Positions 27,468-36,995 of a stretch of DNA of 64,000 nucleotides are shown here, one piece after another. A program made the position numbers and the translations under genes. Position 1 is the first letter of the stretch; the number at the start of each line of letters is the position of its first letter. The notes beneath the pieces are model-generated. The model was not told where the DNA came from. It worked only from the letters and a program-made list of their open reading frames with translations, and did not search any database. Origin of the DNA: Lysobacter sp. (GTDB taxonomy: Bacteria; Pseudomonadota; Gammaproteobacteria; Xanthomonadales; Xanthomonadaceae); the NCBI GenBank assembly GCA_011526085.1, contig WYBC01000002.1, positions 1 to 64,000 on the forward strand, written 5' to 3'.

Positions 27468-28649
27468 TCAGCCGAGCACCAGGCTCAGGCCATAGGCGCT
27501 CAGCAGCGGATTGATGCGCTGGTAGTAGCTCACCGGATTGGCCACGCCGCAGTTCGAGTACGGCGGCGCCGAACCATAGAGCTGGCCGCCGGAGCTGACG
27601 CCCTGCGCCTGGTTGCCGGAGATCCAGGAGCCGCCGGAATCGCCCTGGGTGAGGCAGGCGTTGGACTGGCGCAGGCCGTACACCGGACCGTTCGAGTAGT
27701 TCACGGTGACGTTGGTCGCGGTGATGGTGCCGCAGCGCCAACCGGACGCGTAACCGGAACGGCAGACCGCGGTGCCGACGCCGTACTCGGTGCTGCCGCG
27801 CACGGCGACATTCGTGCCGTTGTAGCGGTTCACCGCGCCGACCAGCGTGTCGCTGCTGCGCACGGTCGCCCACGCGCGATCGTTGGTCGGGAAGCTGCTC
27901 GACTGCACGGAGCCGACGGTGACGCCGCCGATGCGCACCGTGGTGCCGGCCGCGCCGCAGTGGCCGGCGGTGGCGAAGCCCTTGGTGGCGCCGCGGGTGA
28001 CCGAGAAGCCGATCGAGCACGAACCGCCGCCCGACTGGTACTGGTTGCCGCCGACGACGCTGGCGGCCGGCATCGCCGTGCCGGCATCGATCTCGAAGCG
28101 CACGGCGCCGACATCGGCGGCGCTCACGGCGACGAAATCCGCCGCTTTCAGCATCGCGCCCGGCGAGACCTTCACCACCACGCTGTTGCTCGGCAGGTCG
28201 ATGTACCAGGACTGCACGCCCTGCAGTTTGCCGGCGTCGCGCGCGCGGGCGCGGACATCGTTGAGGCTGGCCAGGCTGTCTTCCAGCTGATGCAGCGAAT
28301 GGCGGAACTGGCGGATTTCGGCGCCGGAGACCCGGGCCGCCTTCGCGGCGGAGGTGGTGGCGACCACCGGACGGAATTCGCCGTCCGCGCCGCGCTCCAG
28401 CCAGGTGCCGGCGTAGTGCGCGCCGAGCGCGCGCTCGGCCTGCGCGGCCTTCGCGCGCGCCTGTTCCTGCGCGCGGAAATAGCCGGGCAGTTGTTCCGCG
28501 GAGATGCCGAGATCGCGCTCCATGGCGGCGGCGAGTCTGGCGTCGATGCGGGGGCCGCGCTCCGCGGCGCCGGTGGTGGCGGAGAAGGCGACGGTGGCGA
28601 GGGCGACGGCGATGAGGGGCCTGCGGCCCACGTATTTCGATGCGGACAT
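27468..28649 (-). CDS. Alpha-lytic protease (S1E serine endopeptidase), preproenzyme
   Basis: Secreted serine protease of 393 aa, EC 3.4.21.12 by family. Signal peptide (about 1-29), large pro region (about 30-195) that in this family is an obligatory folding catalyst, and a mature ~198-residue domain starting near ASVVGGNQYQ. Triad: H230 (TAGHCG), D257 (NDRAW) and S338 (GDSGGSW). The mature part closely follows Lysobacter enzymogenes alpha-lytic protease (FSVTRGATKGF, VRGSTE, CGTITA.NVT.NY, LSAYGLSLV). The minus-strand ATG at 28649 has GGGAGTG upstream. Unlike most proteases in this island it has no C-terminal P, PKD or PPC domain. It is transcribed divergently from the second M28 gene. Confidence 0.96.
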   Translation of the reverse strand: MSASKYVGRRPLIAVALATVAFSATTGAAERGPRIDARLAAAMERDLGISAEQLPGYFRAQEQARAKAAQAERALGAHYAGTWLERGADGEFRPVVATTSAAKAARVSGAEIRQFRHSLHQLEDSLASLNDVRARARDAGKLQGVQSWYIDLPSNSVVVKVSPGAMLKAADFVAVSAADVGAVRFEIDAGTAMPAASVVGGNQYQSGGGSCSIGFSVTRGATKGFATAGHCGAAGTTVRIGGVTVGSVQSSSFPTNDRAWATVRSSDTLVGAVNRYNGTNVAVRGSTEYGVGTAVCRSGYASGWRCGTITATNVTVNYSNGPVYGLRQSNACLTQGDSGGSWISGNQAQGVSSGGQLYGSAPPYSNCGVANPVSYYQRINPLLSAYGLSLVLG

Positions 28650-29134
28650 TGAATCACTCCCGATGCAATGAAATGGATGAATGGAACGTTCGCTTTCCTG
28701 AGCTTGTTCCCTGGATTTTTCGATCGAACACGCGCCCGGCGGTCGTACGCCAGCGGGGGAGCCGGGCGTCGGCATCATGGGTATATCGTATACGTCGATA
28801 TCTTGAACGCCGTCTAGGAATCCGAATCCAGCGCGCAGCGCGGATATGACGATGCGGAATATCGGCAACGCCTGCGGAATAAGGCTTTTGCGCTGCATCA
28901 AGTGGGCGGCGTACGGTATCGGGGGGCATGTCTACGCGATCGGAAGCGTCGATCGAAACGTATACGCCGATGGACATCGACGCGGAATGCAGATGCCGCT
29001 GCCGATGCCGGCCCGGGCGGCACGGTCGATCCACCGCGATGCGGCGTATCATCGCGCTGCGACGGACGGGCGCTCCGCGGAAGCGGAGGCGCCACGCCGA
29101 TGACGCACCGGAGAAACGGCACCGGAGAGACAAG
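28650..29134. other. Divergent intergenic region, alpha-lytic protease / M28
   Basis: About 485 bp shared by two divergent secreted-protease genes, with an AT-rich island at 28780-28805. No supported gene lies in it. Confidence 0.4.
28780..28807 (-). promoter_or_regulatory. Candidate promoter of alpha-lytic protease gene
   Basis: On the minus strand TTCAAG (complement of 28802-28807), a 16-nt spacer and TATACC (complement of 28780-28785) form a plausible sigma-70 site in a locally AT-rich patch, about 130 nt before the start codon. Confidence 0.35.
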
Positions 29135-30505
29135 ATGATCATGCGCAGATTCGCTTCCATTTTCGCCGTCGGCGTCCTCGCGTTCGCGATGCCCTGCGGC
29201 GCGCAGGGCCTGCGCCAGCAGGCGAATCGCGACGCCGCCGACGCGCACGCGCGACGCCATGCCGAAAGCGACCTGACCTCGCTGCGCCTGGAGCGCGACC
29301 CGACCGCTGCGGTGCACCTGGTCATGTCGCGCCGCACCTACGAACAGATGCCCGACCTGGTGCGCGGCGGCATCGCCAAGCGCGACAGCACCGGCGCTGC
29401 GCTGATGCTGGTCGAGACCCGGGCGCAACAGCTCAGCCGTATCTCCGAACGCATCCACCAGCGCGAGCGGCGCTGCGGCGGTTATTTCGCGTTCGCCAGC
29501 CGCGCCGATGCCGAAGCCTTCATTCGTGCGGATCTTTCGCAACAGGCCAAGAACAGCCCGGCGGCGAAGATCCGCTACACCATCGACAACGCGATCACGG
29601 TCGCGCCGTGGCTCGACCAGGTGCAGCACGCCAACATCCACGCCACCATCACCCACCTGTCGAACTACCAGAACCGCTATTACGCCAGCAGTTACGGCCG
29701 GCAGTCGGCGGAGTGGATCCAGAACACGTGGATGGCGCTCGCCGCGGGTCGCAGCGACGTGACCTCCGAGTTGTTCGCCTGCGCCACCTGTTCCACCCAG
29801 CCCTCGGTGATCCTGACCATCCGCGGCCGCGAGATCCCGAACGAAGTCGTGGTGCTGGGCGGACATCTGGATTCGATCAACATCAGCGGCGGTGGCGTGA
29901 GCCAGCGCGCGCCCGGCGCGGACGACGACGCCTCGGGCATCGCCACGCTCACCGAGATCCTGCGCATCGCCATGGCCAGCGGCTGGAAGCCGCGGCGCAC
30001 GGTGAAATTCATGGGCTATGCCGCCGAAGAAGTGGGACTGCGCGGCTCCAACGCGATCGCGCAGGCGCACCGCGCCGCGAGCGCGAACGTGGTCGCGGTG
30101 CTGCAGTTCGACATGACCAACTACCGGGCGTCGAGCAGCGTCGACATGCGCCTGGTCACGGATTATTCGAACCTGCCGCTGCAGACGTTCCTCAACACGC
30201 TGTTCGATACCTATCTCGCGCCGCGCGGCCTGACCCGCGGTCTCGATACCTGCGGATACGCCTGTTCCGATCACGCCTCTTGGACGGCCGCGGGTTATCC
30301 GGCGGGCTTCTTCTTCGAGGGCGGCGGCGCCGATGGCCGTGCGTTCCCGCTCATCCACAGCACCAGCGACACGCTCGCGAACATGGGCAATTCGGCGCAG
30401 AACAGCGGCAGGTTCGCGATGCTCGGGCTCGCGTTCTTGGGCGAAACCGCCAAGACCTCGGGCCTGAACACGTTTCCGGCGAGCGCCGTGGCGAGCGGTT
30501 GGTAG
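29135..30505 (+). CDS. Secreted M28 zinc aminopeptidase, short form
   Basis: Extracellular AAP-like leucyl aminopeptidase of 456 aa, paralogue of the enzyme at 19995 but ending right after the M28 domain, with no PKD or P domain. Signal peptide (about 1-24), N-terminal pro-like region, then metal and catalytic motifs GGHLDS, APGADDDASG, AAEEVGLRGS, FDMTNY, CGYACSDHASW and LIHSTSDTLANMG. GGAGAGA upstream supports ATG 29135; a second ATG follows two codons later. The TAG stop at 30503-30505 is formed by the GTAG end of a REP palindrome inserted at the 3' end, so the present C-terminus (SAVASGW) may have been set by that insertion. Confidence 0.92.
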   Translation: MIMRRFASIFAVGVLAFAMPCGAQGLRQQANRDAADAHARRHAESDLTSLRLERDPTAAVHLVMSRRTYEQMPDLVRGGIAKRDSTGAALMLVETRAQQLSRISERIHQRERRCGGYFAFASRADAEAFIRADLSQQAKNSPAAKIRYTIDNAITVAPWLDQVQHANIHATITHLSNYQNRYYASSYGRQSAEWIQNTWMALAAGRSDVTSELFACATCSTQPSVILTIRGREIPNEVVVLGGHLDSINISGGGVSQRAPGADDDASGIATLTEILRIAMASGWKPRRTVKFMGYAAEEVGLRGSNAIAQAHRAASANVVAVLQFDMTNYRASSSVDMRLVTDYSNLPLQTFLNTLFDTYLAPRGLTRGLDTCGYACSDHASWTAAGYPAGFFFEGGGADGRAFPLIHSTSDTLANMGNSAQNSGRFAMLGLAFLGETAKTSGLNTFPASAVASGW

Positions 30506-30563
30506 AGCGGCCTTCAGGCCGCTGCTTCTTTCGCTAAGAGCAGCGGCCTGAAGGCCGCTCTAC
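30502..30563. repeat. REPIN: inverted pair of GTAG-type REP elements
   Basis: Two 25-bp arms (30502-30526 and 30539-30563) are perfect inverted copies around a 12-nt loop. Each arm begins with GTAG and contains its own stem AGCGGCC-TTCA-GGCCGCT. GTAG-headed stem-loops are the REP class known in Stenotrophomonas and other xanthomonads, mobilised by TnpA-REP (RAYT) enzymes. The same REP recurs at 62398-62420. Its first GTAG supplies the stop codon of the M28 gene, and it may also act as terminator. Confidence 0.88.
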
Positions 30564-30595
30564 CGGCGTGATCGTGCGCCGGATGCCGCGAACGC

Positions 30596-31084
30596 TCAGC
30601 CCGCCGCTTCGAAGCGGTTGGCGGCGACGTTCTTGCGCACTTTCAGCGGGTCCCAGATGCGGCCGTTCATCGCGATGTAGACGCCGGGCGGCAGCGACTG
30701 CACCGCGCCGACCGCGGTGCCGATGTTGAATTCCGCGTCGGAGCCGCGGAAGCGCGCCGGATTCAGCGCGCCGGTGAGGACGATGGTCTTGTCGGCGATG
30801 CTGCTCAACACTTTCGCGGTGTCGACCATGGTGTCGGTGCCGTGGGTGACCAGCACATGGCGCGTGGGCTGCGCCGCGATCGCGGCGCGCAGCAGCTCGC
30901 GATCCTCGGCGGTGATGTGCAGCGAATCCTTGCGGATGATCGGGATCACGTTGAAGCGGAAGGCGACGCCGAGCTCTTCGAGGATGCGGCCGATCTGCGG
31001 CTCGCCGACCTGATAGTCCGACTTGTCGTCGAAATAGATCTTGTCGATGGTGCCGCCGGTGGTGACGATGAGCAGCTGTTCCAT
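30596..31084 (-). CDS. Asparaginase-domain protein, N-terminal half only
   Basis: Cytosolic protein of 162 aa matching the N-terminal Rossmann-like half of type I/II L-asparaginases: TTGGTIDK at 8-15 holds the nucleophile threonine region and THGTDTMVDTA the second catalytic threonine/aspartate. Typical asparaginases have about 330 residues with a C-terminal domain that completes dimer active sites. Here the protein ends at NVAANRFEAAG. Short asparaginase-domain proteins of this size occur as intact genes in other proteobacteria, so it is not necessarily broken, but activity on asparagine is unproven. The ATG at 31084 opens directly with the MEQLLIVTTGGTID strand. Confidence 0.85.
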   Translation of the reverse strand: MEQLLIVTTGGTIDKIYFDDKSDYQVGEPQIGRILEELGVAFRFNVIPIIRKDSLHITAEDRELLRAAIAAQPTRHVLVTHGTDTMVDTAKVLSSIADKTIVLTGALNPARFRGSDAEFNIGTAVGAVQSLPPGVYIAMNGRIWDPLKVRKNVAANRFEAAG

Positions 31085-31121
31085 GGGGCGCCGTGCAGGT
31101 CGGTTCGTGAGCGCGGAAGTA

Positions 31122-31390
31122 TAGAGCGTGTCATGCACTTTTGAGGGGTCGCGAAGGTCGTCTGCGGGCCTGAGCCAAGGCGCGCGCCGCGGCCAAGGCT
31201 GGTGGCCTTGGCAAGGTGCGCAACGCCGGATCGGGCCCGCAGACGGCCTTCCCTCCGGGTTGCGCCCCTGTGGCGCCGATCCTGCGGCCCGCGGCTTGCC
31301 TTGGCCATCAGCCAAGACTGCGCCACGGAACCTTGTCTCGACGCCACAGGCTGCGCAACGCGACCCAACAAAAGTGCATGACACGCTCTA
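31122..31390. mobile_element. MITE-like element with long terminal inverted repeats
   Basis: The ends are a perfect 22-bp inverted repeat (31122-31143 and 31369-31390; outer part TAGAGCGTGTCATGCACTTT). With a few mismatches the repeat runs on to about 36 bp each side. A nested inverted repeat inside (CGTCTGCGGGCC near 31167, complement near 31249) would let the whole 269 bp fold into one long hairpin. No reading frame of a transposase is present, and TA dinucleotides sit at both outer edges. This fits a non-autonomous miniature element; the parent transposase is not in the window. Confidence 0.75.
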
Positions 31391-31425
31391 GACCCGCCCC
31401 CGGTGGCGGTCACCGTACGCGGCGG

Positions 31426-31773
31426 TCAGCGTCGTTTCGCGAAGCGTCCGCGCAGTCCCGAAGCGTTCGCGGCGAACACCACCACGAGGGCCAGCACGAC
31501 TTCGATCAGCGCGAAGGCGCGGGTCTCCGGATGCGTCCAGGCGGACATCACCCCGTGCGAGAACCAGGCCAGCGCGAACACGCCGGCCCAGAACGACGCC
31601 GTGCGCCGGCGCGCCAGCGCACCCAGCGCCAACAGCAGCGGCGGCAGCGCGAACACCACCAGCGCCGCGATGCGGTGCCTGTCGCCGTGGAACCAGACGG
31701 CATACAGCGCGACCAGGCCGAGGAGGGCCCCGATCAGGGCAATGCGATCATGGCGGCGGGTGTTGTCGGTCAT
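31426..31773 (-). CDS. DUF2069 inner-membrane protein
   Basis: Small integral membrane protein of 115 aa with about four hydrophobic helices (IALIGALLGLVALYAVWF, IAALVVFALPPLLLALGAL, TASFWAGVFALAWF, ALIEVVLALVVVFAA) and a basic C-terminus. The DUF2069 family is usually encoded next to wrbA in xanthomonads, as here: it starts 10 nt after the wrbA stop and is probably co-transcribed. Function unknown. Confidence 0.85.
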   Translation of the reverse strand: MTDNTRRHDRIALIGALLGLVALYAVWFHGDRHRIAALVVFALPPLLLALGALARRRTASFWAGVFALAWFSHGVMSAWTHPETRAFALIEVVLALVVVFAANASGLRGRFAKRR

Positions 31774-31783
31774 GACGGTCGCC

Positions 31784-33746
<1,963 letters not shown>

Positions 33747-33750
<4 letters not shown>

Positions 33751-34331
33751 TTCCGAAGTACTGCGTTCTGCCGGTGCTGCTCGCGCTGGCCGCCTGTCAA
33801 CCCGCGTCGACCGATGCCGCGTCCGCCGACGCGAAGCAGGTCGATCCGAAGCAGCCAGTCGACGCGAAACCTGCCGACGCGACGCCCGCGGCCGAGGGCA
33901 CCGGGACGCCGGCGTTGAAGATCGCCACGCTCGACGGTGCGCAGTACGACCTCGCCTCGAAGCGCGGCGGCTGGGTGGTGGTGAATTTCTGGGCGACCTG
34001 GTGCGCGCCGTGCATCAAGGAAATGCCCGAGCTGGATGCGTTCGACGCCGAGCGCGCGGACGTCGAGGTCATCGGCCTGGCCTACGAGGAAATCGCGGTC
34101 GAGGAGATGCGCGCGTTCCTGAAGCAGCGTCCGGTGCGTTATCCGATCGCGCTGGTCGACACCTACGACCCTCCGGCGGATTTCCCCACGCCGCGGGGTC
34201 TGCCGATGACCTACGTGATCGCGCCCGACGGCCGGATCGCGAAATCGTTCATGGGCCCGGTGACCGGTGCCGAACTGGCCGCGGTCATCGATGCGCCGAC
34301 CGGCGCGCCCGTGGCCAAACCGGAAGGCTGA
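33747..34331 (+). CDS. TlpA-like thioredoxin-fold lipoprotein
   Basis: Periplasmic thiol-disulfide protein of 194 aa. Lipoprotein signal with lipobox LAAC (C17) and an Ala/Asp/Lys-rich linker (about 20-55), then a TlpA/ResA-type thioredoxin fold with the WCAPC active site (C86, C89) and the cis-proline loop GLPMTYVI. Such proteins reduce disulfides for cytochrome c or other periplasmic clients. ATG 33747 overlaps the yihY stop (ATGA). The frame is also open upstream inside yihY but there encodes nothing recognisable. acyP follows 6 nt downstream. Confidence 0.9.
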
Positions 34332-34337
34332 TCCGCG

Positions 34338-34616
34338 ATGCCCGCCGCGCGCTTCTTCGTTTCCGGGTGCGTGCAGGGCGTGGCCTTCCGCGTCCACACC
34401 CGCGCGCAGGCGCTGGCGCTGGGTCTGCGCGGTCACGCGCGCAATCTCGATGACGGTCGCGTCGAAGTCCTGGCCATCGGCGACGAGGATGCGATCGAAC
34501 GGCTTGCCGACTGGCTGCAGCACGGCCCGCCGCTGGCGCGGGTGGACGGCGTGGTCCGCGATGCGCCCGACGCGCCCGACATGCCCATGTCATCGCAGGG
34601 ATTTTCGGTCGGCTGA
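34338..34616 (+). CDS. acyP: Acylphosphatase
   Basis: Small cytosolic enzyme of 92 aa that hydrolyses acyl phosphates (EC 3.6.1.7). Alpha/beta acylphosphatase fold with the signature GCVQGVAFR (catalytic R18) and the catalytic asparagine N36 in GHARNLDDGRVEV. The canonical VQGVxFR is kept. Standard length. It starts 6 nt after the TlpA-like gene, so it is the third gene of a yihY-tlpA-acyP operon. Confidence 0.93.
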   Translation: MPAARFFVSGCVQGVAFRVHTRAQALALGLRGHARNLDDGRVEVLAIGDEDAIERLADWLQHGPPLARVDGVVRDAPDAPDMPMSSQGFSVG

Positions 34617-34687
34617 GGCGGCCCGGTCCGGTCGCTATCAGGATATGACCTCCGGGCATTAGACCCGTTCCCGGGGCTGTGGCATCA

Positions 34688-34710
34688 ATTCCTACGGTTT
34701 CGATAGGAAT
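34688..34710. promoter_or_regulatory. Dyad operator before the Rrf2 regulator gene
   Basis: ATTCCTA (34688-34694) and TAGGAAT (34704-34710) are perfect inverted 7-mers separated by 9 nt, ending 11 nt before the regulator ATG. Rrf2-family regulators such as CymR bind similar GGAAT-containing dyads, so this is a strong candidate for autoregulation and for control of the sulfate operon. Confidence 0.65.
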
Positions 34711-34721
34711 AACGCCGCGAC

Positions 34722-35183
34722 ATGCTCTCGATGAAGGCCAAGTACGCACTGCGGGCGATGAGCGAGCTGGCGCGCGCCGGCGAGGCGCGCGTGCAGGCGC
34801 ACGAACTGGCGCAGCGCTGCCGCGCGCCGGGCAAGTTCCTCGAGACCATCCTGGTCGACCTGCGCATCGCCGGTTTCGTCGACAGCCGCCGCGGCCAGCA
34901 CGGCGGCCATGCGCTGGCGCGATCGCCGGAGCAGATCATGATCGGCGATCTCATCCGCGTCATCGACGGACCGCTTGCGCCGGTGCGCTGCGCCAGCGTC
35001 ACCGCCTACGAACCCTGCCGCGACTGCCCCGATCCCGACGCCTGCGCCCTGCGCGCGCTGATGCGCGAATCGCGCGATGCGCTGTCGCGCGTGCTCGACC
35101 GGCGCAGCCTGCACGATTTCGCCAACGCCGAAGTCGAGGCTTCGGCGGTCGCGGCCATGTCCCCCGTGGCCGCCCATCCCTGA
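34722..35183 (+). CDS. Rrf2-family transcriptional regulator, probable sulfur regulator
   Basis: DNA-binding protein of 153 aa. Winged HTH at about 1-65 (MKAKYALRAMSELA, LAQRCRAPGKFLETILVDLR, GGHALAR) and a dimerisation helix. A four-cysteine cluster lies at about 90-109 (RCASVTAYEPCRDCPDPDAC), so it may hold a cluster or sense a metal or thiol. It heads the operon DUF2292-porin-sbp-cysTWA, and with CymR as precedent I infer control of sulfate/cysteine supply; IscR-like Fe-S sensing is the alternative. The dyad upstream is its likely operator. It starts 10 nt before the end of the dyad-to-ATG leader, so binding would block expression. Confidence 0.88.
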   Translation: MLSMKAKYALRAMSELARAGEARVQAHELAQRCRAPGKFLETILVDLRIAGFVDSRRGQHGGHALARSPEQIMIGDLIRVIDGPLAPVRCASVTAYEPCRDCPDPDACALRALMRESRDALSRVLDRRSLHDFANAEVEASAVAAMSPVAAHP

Positions 35184-35193
35184 GGAAGCAGTC

Positions 35194-35430
35194 ATGAACG
35201 AACGACGGACCACCGACGACGTTTCCGATTCCGATGCGCCCCGCGAGCGCGACGGCGACGCCCGCAATGTCGCCGGCATTCCGCCGGTCGGCGCGCGTCT
35301 CAACGATCACGAGCGCGCGGTGATCGCCGCGCTGCGCGACATCGCGTTCGGCGAGGTCGAAGTCGTGGTCCACAACGCGAAGATCGTGCAGATCACCCGC
35401 AGCCAGAAATTCCGATTCGCCGACCGTTGA
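35194..35430 (+). CDS. DUF2292 (YezD-like) small protein
   Basis: Cytosolic protein of 78 aa. Charged, low-complexity N-terminus (about 1-40), then the DUF2292 core (ERAVIAALRDIAFGEVEVVVHNAKIVQI). The family often sits in sulfur-assimilation operons; its function is unknown. It starts 10 nt after the Rrf2 gene with GAGGAAG upstream. A very tight hairpin spans its stop codon. Confidence 0.82.
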   Translation: MNERRTTDDVSDSDAPRERDGDARNVAGIPPVGARLNDHERAVIAALRDIAFGEVEVVVHNAKIVQITRSQKFRFADR

Positions 35431-35474
35431 ACGGTCGGTTCCGGCCATCCCATCCCATCCCATCCCAGCCCAGC
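35420..35474 (+). promoter_or_regulatory. Stop-codon hairpin and CATCC repeat before the porin gene
   Basis: Inverted octamers CCGACCGT (35420-35427) and ACGGTCGG (35431-35438) enclose only the TGA stop of the DUF2292 gene. Directly after come four tandem CATCC pentamers and two CAGCC/CAGC variants (35446-35474), in the leader of the porin gene. The hairpin may attenuate or stabilise the polycistronic mRNA; the pentamers could slip. Confidence 0.45.
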
Positions 35475-35519
35475 GCAGACCGGACCGCCGGACGCGCGTC
35501 AATCCTCACGGAGTCGACG

Positions 35520-36980
35520 ATGTCCAATCATGCCAGGCGCGCTGCGACGCGCCACCGATCCCAGGCAGCGGTTCCCTTCGCCATTGCGCTTTCGCTTGCG
35601 CTGCCTTCCGCCCATGCGCAGGATCCCGATCCGGCCACGCGCGCGCTGATCGAACGTCTCGAAGCGGTCGAACGCCGGCTCGGCGTCGCCGCCGACGGCG
35701 AATCCGCGGCATCCGCCGCCGATCTCGATCAGCGTCTGCGCGTGATCGAACGCAAACTCGAACTGCAGGCCGAAGAACTCGCCGCGAAGGCGGCGAAGGA
35801 TCCGGTGATCTCGCTCACGCCCGCGAAGGGCCTGTCGGTGAAATCGCCGGACGGCCTCGAACTCAAGGTCCGCGGCCTGGTCCAGGCCGACGGACGATTC
35901 TTCATCGGCGACGACGCCAATCCGCAGAACGACACGTTCCTGTTCCGCCGCATCCGGCCCACGCTGGAAGGCACCTGGGGGTCGCTGGTCGGCTTCCGGC
36001 TCACCCCGGAATTCGCCGGCGACAGCGCCACCATCGTCGACGCCTACGTCGACCTGAAATTCGATCCGCGCGCCACCGTGCGCATCGGCAAGGTCAAGGG
36101 CCCCGTGGGTCTGGAACGCCTGCAGTCCGGCGGTTCGATCGCGTTCGTCGAGCGCGGCTTCCCGACCGAACTGGCGCCCAACCGCGATCTCGGCGTGCAA
36201 CTGCAGGGCGAACTGTTCGACACCCGTCTGAGCTACGTGGTGGGCGCCTACAACGGCGCGCCCGACGGTCGCGATGCCGCCACCACCAATCCCGACAACG
36301 AGTTCGAGTACGCGGGCCGGGTGTTCTGGGAACCGTTCAAGAATGCGGCGAACGGCTGGTCCGGCCTCGGCGTCGGCGTCGCTGCCAGCGTCGGCGACAC
36401 CTTCGGCACCGGCAACAACTTCCTGCCGCGCTATCGCACCCCCGGGCAGGCGCAGTTCTTCGCCTACAACGCGAACGTCGCCGCCGACGGTCTGCATCGT
36501 CGCTTCTCGCCGCAGGGCTATTTCTATCGCGGCCGCTTCGGCCTGCTCGGCGAATACATCACCTCCGAGCAGGAAGTGCGCGTGACCAGCGGCGCGAACG
36601 CCGGTCGCCGCGACCATCTCGTCAACGAGGCCTACCAGCTCACCGGCAGCGTCGTGCTCACCGGCGAGGACGCGAGCTATCGCGGCGTCGCCAGGCCGAA
36701 CAAGCCTTTCACGTCCGATGCGACTGGCTGGGGCGCGTTCGAGCTGGTCGGCCGCTTCGGCGAACTGAAGGTCGACGACGAGGCCTTCCCGCTGTTCGCG
36801 AACGCCGCCTCGTCCGCACGTTCCGCGAAGGCGTGGACGCTCGGCCTCAACTGGTACCTCAACAGCAATCTCAAGCTGGTCGCGAATTACACGCAGACCA
36901 CCTTCGAGGGCGGGGCCGCGGCCGGCGCCGACCGCGAAGACGAGAAATCCTTCTTCACCCGCGCGCAATTGTCCTTCTGA
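35520..36980 (+). CDS. Phosphate-selective-type porin (OprO/OprP family), probably for sulfate
   Basis: Outer-membrane anion channel of 486 aa. Signal peptide (about 1-34, SAHAQ), a coiled-coil N-terminal segment (about 42-85, ALIERLEAVERRL and LDQRLRVIERKLELQ) typical of OprO/P trimers, then a 16-strand barrel ending in Phe (RAQLSF). Family members bind phosphate, but the gene is inside a sulfate-ABC operon, so sulfate or sulfonate is the likelier solute (inference). The ATG at 35520 has GGAG a few bases upstream and begins the signal peptide. Confidence 0.9.
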   Translation: MSNHARRAATRHRSQAAVPFAIALSLALPSAHAQDPDPATRALIERLEAVERRLGVAADGESAASAADLDQRLRVIERKLELQAEELAAKAAKDPVISLTPAKGLSVKSPDGLELKVRGLVQADGRFFIGDDANPQNDTFLFRRIRPTLEGTWGSLVGFRLTPEFAGDSATIVDAYVDLKFDPRATVRIGKVKGPVGLERLQSGGSIAFVERGFPTELAPNRDLGVQLQGELFDTRLSYVVGAYNGAPDGRDAATTNPDNEFEYAGRVFWEPFKNAANGWSGLGVGVAASVGDTFGTGNNFLPRYRTPGQAQFFAYNANVAADGLHRRFSPQGYFYRGRFGLLGEYITSEQEVRVTSGANAGRRDHLVNEAYQLTGSVVLTGEDASYRGVARPNKPFTSDATGWGAFELVGRFGELKVDDEAFPLFANAASSARSAKAWTLGLNWYLNSNLKLVANYTQTTFEGGAAAGADREDEKSFFTRAQLSF

Positions 36981-36995
36981 CCCGGAGCGAATGCC

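Noticed and set aside
30596-31084. Asparaginase-like gene as a pseudogene
   Set aside because: The frame is intact with its own start and stop, motifs are kept, and similar short proteins exist elsewhere, so I kept it as a gene.
35446-35474. CATCC tandem repeat as a possible CRISPR or origin iteron
   Set aside because: Units are only 5 bp with no spacers, and the site is inside an operon leader.
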